A program made the translations under genes and the position numbers. Below are positions 33,528 to 41,421 of a stretch of DNA of 41,421 nt, one piece after another (positions within the stretch are counted from its first letter, which is position 1; every line of letters starts with the position of its first letter). The notes under the pieces are model-generated. The model was not told where the DNA came from and made no database searches. It saw nothing but the letters and a program-made list of their open reading frames with translations. Location of the stretch: contig DATKVT010000176.1 of the NCBI GenBank assembly GCA_035529935.1, positions 1 to 41,421 of the forward strand, in the 5' to 3' direction. The stretch is from Williamwhitmania sp. (GTDB lineage: Bacteria; Bacteroidota; Bacteroidia; Bacteroidales; Williamwhitmaniaceae).

Positions 33528-33605
33528 TCATACCAAAGCCAAGCCCCTTCTTCCGCTAAAGAAAAAGTAATAAGAGTTGGCGTAATATGAATTCTGGCTT
33601 ATCAT
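33528..33605 (-). CDS. Aromatic leader peptide 1 (25 codons)
   Basis: The frame begins ATG ATA AGC and ends TGA. Codons 7-8 are Tyr-Tyr and codons 12-16 are Tyr-Tyr-Phe-Phe-Phe (SYYFFF), giving four Tyr and three Phe in 25 residues, with no Trp. The codons that follow (S-G-R-R-G-L) contain GGGGCTT, which is complementary to the 5' arm of terminator 1. The layout repeats that of leader 2: aromatic codons, antiterminator segment, terminator. It probably is the first of two attenuators in series. Translation is inferred, not shown. Confidence 0.82.
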   Translation of the reverse strand: MISQNSYYANSYYFFFSGRRGLALV

Positions 33606-33625
33606 TATTGTGCTTTTGAATGTTA

Positions 33626-33633
33626 CAATTATA
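33626..33633 (-). promoter_or_regulatory. Putative -7 element for the aromatic operon leader
   Basis: On the minus strand TATAATTG is one base from TAnnTTTG. It lies about 21 nt before leader 1, in the gap after rpe. A T-rich stretch (GTTTTTC) about 17 nt further upstream could be a -33 element. Confidence 0.45.
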
Positions 33634-33669
33634 GTGTTTTTTTTAATATGAAAAACAGTTCCGTAGAAA

Positions 33670-34320
33670 CTAAGACATTTTTAGCTTTGCAATTACCTCC
33701 TCAGGGTTTTTTGCCTTAAAAATGGCATTGCCAGCAACCAATGCGTTTGCGCCTGCGCTGTGGAGCCTTGCTGCATTAGCTGTGTCCACGCCACCATCGA
33801 CCTCTATTATAAGGGAGTGATGTTTCTGTTCAGCCATTTCGCGTAGACGAGCAATTTTTGCATAGCTATTCTCTATAAATTTTTGTCCACCAAATCCTGG
33901 GTTTACCGACATAATGAGCACCAAATCGGCATCGGTTACAATCTCCTCAAGCTGGCTAACAGCAGTGTGCGGGTTAAGGGCGATGCCAGCCTTCATGCCT
34001 AAGGCCTTTATCTTCTGAAGTGTTCGATGGAGGTGAGTGCATGCTTCAATATGAACGGTCAGGATATCGGCACCGGCCTCCTTAAAGCGTTCTAGGTATC
34101 GGTCAGGGTCAACAATCATGAGGTGCACATCCAATGGTTTCTTGGCCAACCGCTTAATTTGCTCAATAATGGGAAAGCCATAGGAAAGGTTTGGAACAAA
34201 TAACCCGTCCATAATGTCGCAGTGGAACCAGTCGGCCTGGCTGCGGTTTACCATTTCAATATCATCCTTAAGATTGCCAAAGTTGGCAGATAGGAGCGAA
34301 GGGGCAACAATTGTATCCAT
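33670..34320 (-). CDS. rpe: Ribulose-phosphate 3-epimerase
   Basis: This enzyme interconverts ribulose 5-phosphate and xylulose 5-phosphate in the pentose phosphate pathway. The 216-residue TIM-barrel protein has APSLLSANF, WFHCDIMDGLFVPN, DVHLMI, MSVNPGFGGQKF, IEVDGGV and ALVAGNAIF, covering metal ligands and phosphate binding. Length is normal. It lies between rpoD and the aromatic operon leader on the same strand, separated from rpoD by a terminator. It supplies erythrose 4-phosphate indirectly to the DAHP synthase step, but nothing here shows co-regulation. Confidence 0.96.
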   Translation of the reverse strand: MDTIVAPSLLSANFGNLKDDIEMVNRSQADWFHCDIMDGLFVPNLSYGFPIIEQIKRLAKKPLDVHLMIVDPDRYLERFKEAGADILTVHIEACTHLHRTLQKIKALGMKAGIALNPHTAVSQLEEIVTDADLVLIMSVNPGFGGQKFIENSYAKIARLREMAEQKHHSLIIEVDGGVDTANAARLHSAGANALVAGNAIFKAKNPEEVIAKLKMS

Positions 34321-34351
34321 GGATAACTATTTTTAGCAAAGCTAATGAAAA

Positions 34352-34378
34352 TAAAAAATCCCCCAAAAGCCGGGGGAT
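34352..34378 (-). terminator. Terminator of rpoD
   Basis: On the minus strand ATCCCCC and GGGGGAT form a 7-bp stem with a GGCTTT(T) loop, then six T residues. It begins 5 nt past the rpoD stop and ends about 32 nt before the rpe start. Confidence 0.9.
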
Positions 34379-34382
34379 GGTT

Positions 34383-35246
34383 CTAGCCAAGATATGTTTT
34401 GAGTATTTTACTTCGGGTAGCATGTTTAAGTCGCTTTATGGCCTTCTCCTTAATCTGCCGAACCCGCTCGCGCGTAAGATCAAGTTCGAGCCCAATTTCG
34501 TCGAGGGTGTGTGGCGGAGCACCATTTAGCCCGAAGTAAAGCTTTACGATGGTGGATTCCCTGTCGGTAAGGGTCGCCAAAGCGCGCTCAATTTCTCGGC
34601 GGAGCGAATCGTTAAGCAGGCCCTTGTCGGGACTTGGCGTATCGGTATTCAGCATCACGTCGTACATATTCCCATCGTCGTCGTTGCTGATGGGGGCATC
34701 CATCGAGATAGGGCGATTGGAACTTTTCATTGCCTCCTTAATATCGCGAGGCGCAATTTCTAGTATTTCTGAAAGTTCATCTACGGTTGGCTCACGTTCA
34801 AAACGCTGCTCTAATTCCGAAAATGCTTTGTTAATTTTGTTGAGGCTGCCAATTTTATTGAGGGGTAGGCGTACAATACGTGCTTGTTCGGCAAGAGCCT
34901 GGAGGATCGACTGGCGAATCCACCACACTGCATAGGATATAAATTTAAATCCTCGTGATTCGTCGAAGCGTTGCGCGGCCTTAATTAAACCAAGGTTACC
35001 CTCGTTAATCAGGTCCGGTAGGCTTAATCCTTGATTTTGGTATTGCTTGGCAACCGAAACTACAAAGCGTAAGTTTGCCTTAATTAGCTGCTGTAGTGCT
35101 GCTTCGTCGCCATGCTTAATTTTACGAGCGAGACTTACCTCCTCTTCTGTGGACAGCAAGTCAACCTTTCCAATCTCGTGCAAATACTTGTCAAGCGACG
35201 GGGTTTCTCGGTTGGTTACTTGCTTAGTGATTTTGAGCTGTCTCAT
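34383..35246 (-). CDS. rpoD: Primary sigma factor RpoD (sigma-70 group)
   Basis: The 287-residue protein has region 1.2 ([18 protein letters not shown]), region 2 ([53 protein letters not shown]), region 3 ([14 protein letters not shown]) and region 4 ([27 protein letters not shown]). It lacks region 1.1 and matches the short primary sigma of Bacteroidetes, which recognises TTTG/TAnnTTTG promoters such as those noted in this window. I chose the ATG at 35246 ([10 protein letters not shown]). An in-frame ATG at 35357 would add 37 residues from the upstream region. It is transcribed divergently from rho. Confidence 0.95.
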   Translation of the reverse strand: MRQLKITKQVTNRETPSLDKYLHEIGKVDLLSTEEEVSLARKIKHGDEAALQQLIKANLRFVVSVAKQYQNQGLSLPDLINEGNLGLIKAAQRFDESRGFKFISYAVWWIRQSILQALAEQARIVRLPLNKIGSLNKINKAFSELEQRFEREPTVDELSEILEIAPRDIKEAMKSSNRPISMDAPISNDDDGNMYDVMLNTDTPSPDKGLLNDSLRREIERALATLTDRESTIVKLYFGLNGAPPHTLDEIGLELDLTRERVRQIKEKAIKRLKHATRSKILKTYLG

Positions 35247-35552
35247 AGGTAAAGTGCAGGTCAGGTCAGGGAACAAAATCGGTTTCTTTACGCCCTGAAA
35301 GTAATAAAAGGAATGAGAATAAAAAAGCATTGACCTTTTTTTGGTCTTTTTATACATATTTTTTAAAAAAAAATGGTCAAAACAATCATTCTTTCAAAGA
35401 TTTTGTTTATTATTGCACCATTAAACACTAGGGTTCAACCCCTTGAGGTACCCACCTCAACAGTAGTGGCTCCAATTCTCACTTGTCAATTATTTTCGAA
35501 TTGCTCAGCAAAGCATATATTTTTCTAGTATTTACCAACCTTACATAACGTT
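35247..35552. promoter_or_regulatory. Divergent rpoD-rho regulatory region
   Basis: This AT-rich gap has an inverted repeat, TTGACC with its T tract (35330-35342) against AAAAAAAAATGGTCAA (35365-35380), on the rpoD side. On the rho side are GGGTTcAACCC near 35431-35442 and a perfect 7-bp hairpin TTGAGGT-ACCC-ACCTCAA (35443-35460). TATATTTT near 35517-35524 is a possible -7 for rho. No RNA gene is recognised. Confidence 0.45.
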
Positions 35553-37385
35553 ATGTACGATATTCTGGAGCTGAATAAGAAGCTTCTTCCCGAACTGCGG
35601 GAAATTGCCAAAACATTGAACATTAAAAGAATAGAATCTCTGAAGAAACAGGAACTAATTTATAGAATCCTTGATGCGCAGGCTGTTCTGGATGTAAACA
35701 TTAAAGACCCTAAGAAAAGGGAGCCCATAGAAAGACGACGGGAGCAGCCAAAGGAAATAGTAAAGGAACCGTTGGTTAAGAAGGAACATATTCGTAGAGA
35801 AGAGGCTAGACCACTGGTACCTCGTGAAAATCAGATAATGCCGGAGAGTCGGCCTTTGGAAACGAAACCCGAAGCGGTTAAGGAGGTTAAGAAGGAAGAG
35901 GTGCGCAAGGTAATCCTTCCCTCTGCCCGTTTTGCAAAAGAGGAACAACATGGCGATTCGGACCAGAGGTCTCGCGAGCGTAAACGCTTTAAGAGAAAAG
36001 ATGCGCCAGAAGGTCGACCTTGGACTGATAACAGGCAACGTGTTGAAGATACCACAGCCATCGAACTTTCTGCCGATATTCCTGAGGTTTCCGAAGAAAT
36101 CATTGCAGAAGAGAGATTAAATACTGAGATTGAGACTGGTGCTGCTTCACAGCAGGAGGTTGCTCAAGTTGCCCCTGCCACTCCTCCGGTTGCGGATGAG
36201 CCTCGCGTAGTGCAGCTGCCTTTTGCGAAAAAAAGTATTGAGAAACGCCAAGATCGCTTTGACTTCGATGGATTGATTAACACCACAGGGGTTCTTGAAA
36301 TCATGCCCGATGGATATGGATTCTTAAGGTCTTCGGACTATAACTATCTCAGTTCGCCCGATGATGTATATGTTTCGCAATCTCAAATTAAGCTCTTTGG
36401 TCTCAAAACAGGCGATACAGTTACCGGCAGTATCCGTCCACCAAGAGAAGGTGAGAAATATTTCCCTCTAATTAAGGTTGTTGAAATTAACGGTCGTGAC
36501 CCAGAATATATTCGCGACAGGGTTTCCTTCGACTATCTCACACCCCTTTTCCCCAACGAAAAGTTTAACCTCATTGGCAATGGTAACCGCGATCTCTCTG
36601 CACGAATTGTGGATATGTTTGCTCCCATTGGTAAAGGGCAGCGCGGACTAATTGTTGCTCAGCCCAAAACGGGTAAAACCATGTTATTAAAGGCTATTGC
36701 CAACGCAATTGCCGACAACCACCCCGAAGTTTACATGATTGTGCTGCTCATCGATGAGCGCCCTGAGGAGGTTACCGACATGGCTCGTAGCGTAAAGGCT
36801 GAGGTTATTGCCTCCACCTTCGACGAGCCTGCCGATAGGCACGTTAGGGTTGCAAATATCGTGCTTGAGAAGGCAAAACGGTTGGTTGAGTGTGGCCACG
36901 ATGTGGTTATCTTACTCGACTCCATTACTCGTCTGGCACGTGCCTTTAATACCGTGCAACCGGCTTCAGGCAAGGTGCTTTCGGGGGGTGTTGACGCTAA
37001 CGCGCTCCATAAGCCCAAACGCTTCTTTGGCGCTGCTCGTAACATCGAAAACGGTGGATCCCTTACAATTCTTGCCACTGCACTCACCGAAACCGGTTCA
37101 AAAATGGATGACGTTATTTTTGAGGAGTTCAAAGGAACTGGTAACATGGAGCTGCAGCTCGACCGGAAGTTGTCCAACAAGCGTGTATACCCTGCTGTGG
37201 ACATTGTTGCCTCCAGCACCCGTCGTGAAGACCTGCTGGTGGACAAGGATGTTCTTCGTCGACTTTGGATCCTGCGTAACTACCTTACCGACATGAACTC
37301 TATTGAAGCAATGGAATTCCTCCGCGATAGGTTGGTTAAAACGATATCCAACGATGAGTTTTTGATTTCCATGAATAGCGACTAA
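35553..37385 (+). CDS. rho: Transcription termination factor Rho
   Basis: The 610-residue protein has Rho_N at about 1-42 ([14 protein letters not shown]). A charged, low-complexity segment of about 190 residues rich in Glu, Lys, Arg and Pro (about 45-235) follows. Then comes the OB-fold RNA-binding domain ([27 protein letters not shown]) and the RecA-like ATPase with P-loop [15 protein letters not shown] (about 370-384), [23 protein letters not shown], the Q-loop region and the R-loop FFGAARN. E. coli Rho is 419 residues; the excess is the charged insertion. In Bacteroides thetaiotaomicron a comparable disordered region of Rho drives condensate formation, so a similar role is plausible here. 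A terminator follows. Confidence 0.96.
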   Translation: MYDILELNKKLLPELREIAKTLNIKRIESLKKQELIYRILDAQAVLDVNIKDPKKREPIERRREQPKEIVKEPLVKKEHIRREEARPLVPRENQIMPESRPLETKPEAVKEVKKEEVRKVILPSARFAKEEQHGDSDQRSRERKRFKRKDAPEGRPWTDNRQRVEDTTAIELSADIPEVSEEIIAEERLNTEIETGAASQQEVAQVAPATPPVADEPRVVQLPFAKKSIEKRQDRFDFDGLINTTGVLEIMPDGYGFLRSSDYNYLSSPDDVYVSQSQIKLFGLKTGDTVTGSIRPPREGEKYFPLIKVVEINGRDPEYIRDRVSFDYLTPLFPNEKFNLIGNGNRDLSARIVDMFAPIGKGQRGLIVAQPKTGKTMLLKAIANAIADNHPEVYMIVLLIDERPEEVTDMARSVKAEVIASTFDEPADRHVRVANIVLEKAKRLVECGHDVVILLDSITRLARAFNTVQPASGKVLSGGVDANALHKPKRFFGAARNIENGGSLTILATALTETGSKMDDVIFEEFKGTGNMELQLDRKLSNKRVYPAVDIVASSTRREDLLVDKDVLRRLWILRNYLTDMNSIEAMEFLRDRLVKTISNDEFLISMNSD

Positions 37386-37408
37386 AAGCATCTAATACAA
37401 CCATGAGA

Positions 37409-37436
37409 AAGTGCGGTGTTAAGCCGCACTTTTTTT
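37409..37436 (+). terminator. Terminator of rho
   Basis: AAGTGCGG and CCGCACTT form an 8-bp stem with loop TGTTAAG region, followed by a run of T residues. It lies 24-51 nt past the rho stop. Confidence 0.92.
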
Positions 37437-37544
37437 GGCGTACAGTGATCTTGAGTAGTTTGAGTATTATTTGAATTGAGAATGAATAAGTCAATTATGC
37501 GCAGAACTTGCTCAATAACATAGTCGAGATTTTTCAATTTGTGC

Positions 37545-37552
37545 TAACTTTG
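37545..37552 (+). promoter_or_regulatory. Putative -7 element of nifJ
   Basis: TAACTTTG fits TAnnTTTG and lies 50 nt before the start codon. I see no matching TTTG at the expected -33 distance, so this is weak. Confidence 0.35.
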
Positions 37553-37602
37553 AATGTTTTTTTGTTAGCCTAGTTTATACATTATAAAACAACTATACCA
37601 CA

Positions 37603-40600
37603 ATGGCAAAAAGCAAGAAGTTTATTACCTGCGACGGTAATTACGCTGCCTCTCACATCGCTTACATGTTTAGCGAAGTTGCGGCTATTTATCCCATCAC
37701 TCCGTCGTCAACCATGGCTGAGTATATTGACGAATGGGCCGCATTTGGTAGGAAAAACATCTTTGGACAACCAGTTAAGGTTGTTGAAATGCAAAGCGAA
37801 GCAGGTGCAGCAGGTGCACTCCACGGCTCTCTTCAGTCGGGTGCTCTAACCACTACCTATACTGCATCGCAGGGCCTCCTGCTCATGATTCCCAACATGT
37901 ACAAAATTTCTGGTGAGTTGCTCCCCGGTGTTTTCCATGTTTCGGCTCGAAGCCTTGCTGCTCAGGCTCTTTCCATTTTTGGAGACCACAGTGACGTTAT
38001 GGCCACTCGCCAAACTGGATTTGCCATGCTGGCAACCAGCAGCGTTCAGGAAGTTATGGATTTGGCAGCAGTTGCCCATCTTGCAGCTATTAAGGGGCGC
38101 GTTCCTTTCCTCCATTTTTTCGACGGCTTTAGAACTTCTCACGAAATTCAGAAAATTGAGGCTCTCGATATGGAAGAACTTGCTGGTCTTGTTGATCAGA
38201 AAGCACTTCAAGCCTTCCGCGATAGAGCACTAAACCCTGAGCACCCTGTAACCAGAGGTACCGCTCAAAACCCCGATATTTATTTTCAGGCTCGCGAAGC
38301 GGCTAATAGCTTTTATGATGCCATTCCAGAAACAGTGGAAGGCTACATGAAGGAGTTAAGTAAGCTTACTGGTCGTGAATACAATCTTTTTGATTACTAT
38401 GGCGACCCCAACGCGGAGAACATCGTTGTGGCCATGGGTTCGGTTTGCGATACCTTGAAGGAGGTTGTTGACCACCTTAATGCCAAAGGAGAGAAGGTAG
38501 GTCTTATCAACGTTCACCTTTACCGACCATTCTCCATTAAGCATTTCCTAAAGGCGTTCCCAAAATCGGCTAAGCGTATTGCCGTGCTCGATCGTACTAA
38601 GGAACCCGGTGCCAATGGTGATCCTCTTTATTTAGATATTAAGGAACTTTTCTACGGAAAGGCTAATGCTCCTCTCGTTGTTGGTGGACGCTATGGCCTA
38701 AGCTCAAAGGATACTACACCAGCACAGATGATTGCCGTTTTTGAGAACCTCAAGATGGCAGAGCCTAAGAATCAATTCACCGTTGGCATTGTTGACGACG
38801 TGACCTTCAAGTCACTCCCTCTTGGACCCGAGATTAATCTTGGTGCAAAGGGAACCTTCCAGGCAAAGTTCTACGGTCTTGGTTCGGATGGAACCGTTGG
38901 AGCCAACAAGAACTCCATTAAGATTATTGGTGACAATACCGAAAAGTATGCTCAGGCTTACTTTGCCTACGACTCCAAAAAGTCTGGTGGAATTACCGTT
39001 TCACACCTTCGGTTTGGTGATAAACCAATTCGTTCACCTTACCTTGTAAATACTCCAGACTTTGTGGCCTGCCATGTACCCTCATATCTTGGTAAGTACG
39101 ATATGCTTAAGGGCATCCGTAAAGGAGGCACCTTCCTGTTGAACAGCCTATGGGATGTTGAAGAAACCAAGTCGAAGTTGCCCAATAGTATTAAGAAGCA
39201 GCTCGCAGAAAACGAGGTCAACTTTTACATTATCAACGCAACAGCTATTGCAGAGGAGATTGGACTAGGCAACCGTACCAACACCATTATGCAGAGTGCT
39301 TTCTTCAAAATTGCTGAGGTTATTCCTTCGGACCTTGCCGTTAAGAGCATGAAGAAAGCCATTGACAAGAGCTTCGGCCGTAAGGGTGAAGATATTGTTA
39401 AGATGAACTACGCAGCAGTTGACCGCGGTGGTGACGTTACCAAGATTGCGATACCAGCAGAGTGGGCTAAGCTAGGTGCCGATGCATCAAATGCTCGCCA
39501 CAATGCACCAGCATTTATCTCACAAGTGGTAGACCCAATTAATAGTCTAAAGGGTGATGACCTTCCTGTAAGTGCATTTACCAGTCGTGAGGATGGAACT
39601 TTCCCAGCAGGTACCACTGCCTTCGAAAAGCGTGGCATTGCCGTTAATGTTCCTGAGTGGATTGGTGAAAACTGTATCCAGTGTAACCAATGCTCCTATG
39701 TTTGCCCTCATGCTGTAATTCGTCCATTCCTACTTACCGAAGAGGAACTTAAGAACGCTCCAGAAGGCACTAAGGCTGTTAAGGGTAATGGTGGAATTAA
39801 GGAATACTCCTTTAAGATACAGATTAGCCCGCTGGATTGTACCGGTTGCGGTAACTGTGTTGATGTATGTCCAGCACCTAAAAAAGCACTTGTTATGCAG
39901 CCGCTTGAAAGCCAAATGGTAGAAGATGCTCGCTGGAATTACATGCACACTAAGGTTGGCTACAAAGATACCGTCCTCGATAAAACAAAAACAGTTAAGA
40001 ACAGCCAGTTTGCTCAACCGCTATTTGAGTTCTCCGGTGCTTGCGCAGGTTGTGGCGAAACCCCTTATATTAAGGCAATCACCCAGCTTTATGGCGATCA
40101 CATGATGGTAGCCAATGCTACGGGATGTTCCTCTATTTATGGTGGTTCTGCACCTGCCACTCCATACTGTGCCAATAAAGAGGGCAAGGGAGTTGCTTGG
40201 GCTAACTCACTTTTTGAAGACAATGCAGAATTTGGATTTGGTATGGCTACAGGTGTTGACAATCTCCGCAGCCGCCTTGCATCCATTATGACTGAGGGCT
40301 TGAATGGAGAGGTTAGTGCAGAGGCTAAAGCGGCTATGCAAGAGTGGCTCGATGGCATGAACAATTCCGAAAAGTCGAAGGTTGCTTCAGCCAAGCTCGT
40401 TGCCATTTTGAAGAAAGAGACTGCGCCTGTTGCTAAGCAAATTCTAGATCTTCAGCAATATCTGGTGAAGAAGTCTATATGGATCTTTGGTGGTGACGGT
40501 TGGGCTTACGACATCGGATACGGTGGACTTGACCACGTATTGGCATCAGGTGAAGATGTAAACGTGCTGGTTTTGGATACCGAAGTTTACTCAAATACCG

Positions 40601-41133
40601 GTGGACAGTCGTCCAAATCGACCCCAGTTGGTGCCGTTGCTAAGTTTGCTGCAGCAGGAAAGCGGGTTCGTAAAAAGGACCTCGGTATGATGGCCATGTC
40701 CTATGGCTATGTATATGTTGCACAGGTTGCCATGGGCGCCAGCCAGAACCAATACTTCCAGGCACTAAAGGAAGCAGAAGCTTATCCTGGACCATCGCTC
40801 ATTATTGCCTACGCTCCATGTATCAACCATGGTTTACATGCAGGTATGGGAGCAACTCAACGCGAAGCTAAGCACGCCGTTGAGTCTGGATATTGGCATC
40901 TGTATCGCTTCAACCCCATGTTGGAAGCAGAGGGTAAGAATCCATTCACCCTTGATAGCAAAGAGCCAGACTGGAGCAAGTTCCAAGACTTCCTACAAGG
41001 CGAGGTAAGGTATACCTCCCTTCAGAAGTCTTTCCCAGCGGAGGCCTCTGAGTTGTTTGCTGTTGCGCAGAAGAATGCGGAATGGCGGTATAATGGATAT
41101 GTTCGGCTTTCGAAGCAGGATTTCTCAAAGTAG
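37603..41133 (+). CDS. nifJ: Pyruvate:ferredoxin (flavodoxin) oxidoreductase
   Basis: This cytoplasmic enzyme splits pyruvate to acetyl-CoA and CO2 with reduction of ferredoxin, the usual anaerobic route. The 1176-residue single chain has domain I with YPITPSSTMAEYIDEW and the pyruvate-site region EMQSEAGAAGALHGSLQSGA. Two [4Fe-4S] motifs follow: CIQCNQCSYVCP (about residue 691) and CTGCGNCVDVCP (about 746). The proximal cluster and thiamine diphosphate domain has CAGCGE (about 814), GDGWAYDIGYGG (about 965), DTEVYSNTGGQSSKSTP and a late Cys in APCINHG. Length is normal for homodimeric enzymes. It appears to be monocistronic, with its own terminator. Confidence 0.97.
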   Translation: MAKSKKFITCDGNYAASHIAYMFSEVAAIYPITPSSTMAEYIDEWAAFGRKNIFGQPVKVVEMQSEAGAAGALHGSLQSGALTTTYTASQGLLLMIPNMYKISGELLPGVFHVSARSLAAQALSIFGDHSDVMATRQTGFAMLATSSVQEVMDLAAVAHLAAIKGRVPFLHFFDGFRTSHEIQKIEALDMEELAGLVDQKALQAFRDRALNPEHPVTRGTAQNPDIYFQAREAANSFYDAIPETVEGYMKELSKLTGREYNLFDYYGDPNAENIVVAMGSVCDTLKEVVDHLNAKGEKVGLINVHLYRPFSIKHFLKAFPKSAKRIAVLDRTKEPGANGDPLYLDIKELFYGKANAPLVVGGRYGLSSKDTTPAQMIAVFENLKMAEPKNQFTVGIVDDVTFKSLPLGPEINLGAKGTFQAKFYGLGSDGTVGANKNSIKIIGDNTEKYAQAYFAYDSKKSGGITVSHLRFGDKPIRSPYLVNTPDFVACHVPSYLGKYDMLKGIRKGGTFLLNSLWDVEETKSKLPNSIKKQLAENEVNFYIINATAIAEEIGLGNRTNTIMQSAFFKIAEVIPSDLAVKSMKKAIDKSFGRKGEDIVKMNYAAVDRGGDVTKIAIPAEWAKLGADASNARHNAPAFISQVVDPINSLKGDDLPVSAFTSREDGTFPAGTTAFEKRGIAVNVPEWIGENCIQCNQCSYVCPHAVIRPFLLTEEELKNAPEGTKAVKGNGGIKEYSFKIQISPLDCTGCGNCVDVCPAPKKALVMQPLESQMVEDARWNYMHTKVGYKDTVLDKTKTVKNSQFAQPLFEFSGACAGCGETPYIKAITQLYGDHMMVANATGCSSIYGGSAPATPYCANKEGKGVAWANSLFEDNAEFGFGMATGVDNLRSRLASIMTEGLNGEVSAEAKAAMQEWLDGMNNSEKSKVASAKLVAILKKETAPVAKQILDLQQYLVKKSIWIFGGDGWAYDIGYGGLDHVLASGEDVNVLVLDTEVYSNTGGQSSKSTPVGAVAKFAAAGKRVRKKDLGMMAMSYGYVYVAQVAMGASQNQYFQALKEAEAYPGPSLIIAYAPCINHGLHAGMGATQREAKHAVESGYWHLYRFNPMLEAEGKNPFTLDSKEPDWSKFQDFLQGEVRYTSLQKSFPAEASELFAVAQKNAEWRYNGYVRLSKQDFSK

Positions 41134-41154
41134 AACTATTTGATAAACTTAAGG

Positions 41155-41182
41155 AGAGCGGGGGTTACCTCGCTCTTTTTTT
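41155..41182 (+). terminator. Terminator of nifJ
   Basis: AGAGCG and CGCTCT pair across a GGGGTTACCT loop, then seven T residues. It begins 21 nt past the nifJ stop. Confidence 0.8.
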
Positions 41183-41225
41183 GTTTTAATTTTATTTATA
41201 TTCACCGATAAACATCATCGTTCCA

Positions 41226-41421
41226 GTGAGGAAGTTAGTCATCCTGTTTTTCTTAGTTCTAACCAACTTTTCCATGGTTGGACAAACTCCACCCTACATC
41301 CATTTTCGGGGTGGCGAGGATATCCCTTCCTCTGAAACATACCATGTAATTCAAGATAGAAAAGGCTACATTTGGATTGCAACAGCCAATGGTGTTAGCC
41401 GATTCGACGGCTACGAGTTTA
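41226..41421 (+). CDS. Reg_prop beta-propeller sensor, N-terminal part (runs off the window)
   Basis: The open frame begins with GTG and encodes RKLVILFFLVLTNFSMVGQ, a signal peptide. It continues with ETYHVIQDRKGYIWIATANG then VSRFDGYEF. The pattern Q-D-x-x-G-x-I-W-I-A-T-x-x-G-V-x-R-F-D-G is the first Reg_prop blade, found in the periplasmic propellers of one- and hybrid two-component sensors of Bacteroidetes. The kinase or output domain lies outside the window. GTG is chosen because no ATG precedes the signal peptide in frame. An internal ATG would cut the signal peptide. Confidence 0.75.
   Translation, partial: MRKLVILFFLVLTNFSMVGQTPPYIHFRGGEDIPSSETYHVIQDRKGYIWIATANGVSRFDGYEF

Noticed and set aside
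33187..33559. Frames of 74 and 107 codons covering the pheA upstream region on both strands
   Set aside because: They overlap the two terminators and leader peptides in other frames and show no protein features. The base-pairing and aromatic codon runs explain the region better.

Overview
The window looks like a chromosomal segment of an anaerobic or fermentative Bacteroidetes bacterium, probably order Bacteroidales. The evidence is a tmRNA tag reading GENNYALAA, a short 287-residue primary sigma factor, a Rho factor with a long charged insertion, promoter -7 elements of the TAnnTTTG type, very large secreted repeat adhesins, a TonB-dependent receptor with a carboxypeptidase-like N-terminal domain, and a single-chain pyruvate:ferredoxin oxidoreductase.

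Layout. (1) 1-14.4 kb is a surface-protein and repeat region. It has the 5' part of one secreted adhesin, a repeat-rich non-coding zone with two 130-bp direct repeats and a 110-bp run of heptamers, a solitary AAA_14/DUF4143 ATPase, and a 3274-residue secreted adhesin built from four header/repeat/tail super-modules plus C-terminal Ig/PKD-like domains. (2) 14.4-24.2 kb holds assorted genes: VanZ-like membrane protein, TIGR01777 epimerase, DUF2271 lipoprotein with its TonB-dependent receptor, a SemiSWEET transporter with a DsrE-like protein, a LYS1/alanine-dehydrogenase-like enzyme, the tmRNA gene ssrA, and an orphan Cache-PAS histidine kinase. (3) 24.2-33.6 kb is a nine-gene aromatic amino acid cluster on the minus strand, in the order pheA, aminotransferase, tyrA, DAHP synthase-chorismate mutase, aroB, aroD, aroE, aroA, aroC. 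It covers every step from DAHP to Phe and Tyr except shikimate kinase. (4) 33.6-41.4 kb carries rpe, rpoD, rho (divergent), pyruvate:ferredoxin oxidoreductase and the start of a Reg_prop-type sensor.

The most interesting signal is between rpe and pheA (33295-33633). Two consecutive short reading frames, of 25 and 33 codons, each contain a run of Tyr and Phe codons, and each is followed by an intrinsic terminator. The second has nine aromatic codons in a row. In both units a 7-nt segment just downstream of the aromatic codons is complementary to the 5' arm of the following terminator, as needed for an antiterminator. This is a tandem Phe/Tyr leader-peptide attenuator controlling the whole aromatic cluster. 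It is too short to be seen as ordinary genes.

The cluster is tightly packed, with gaps of 2-55 bp and short overlaps, except before aroC, where a tandem 55-60 bp repeat fills a 238-bp gap. Terminators are visible after rho, nifJ, rpoD, ssrA, the LYS1-like gene and the giant adhesin.
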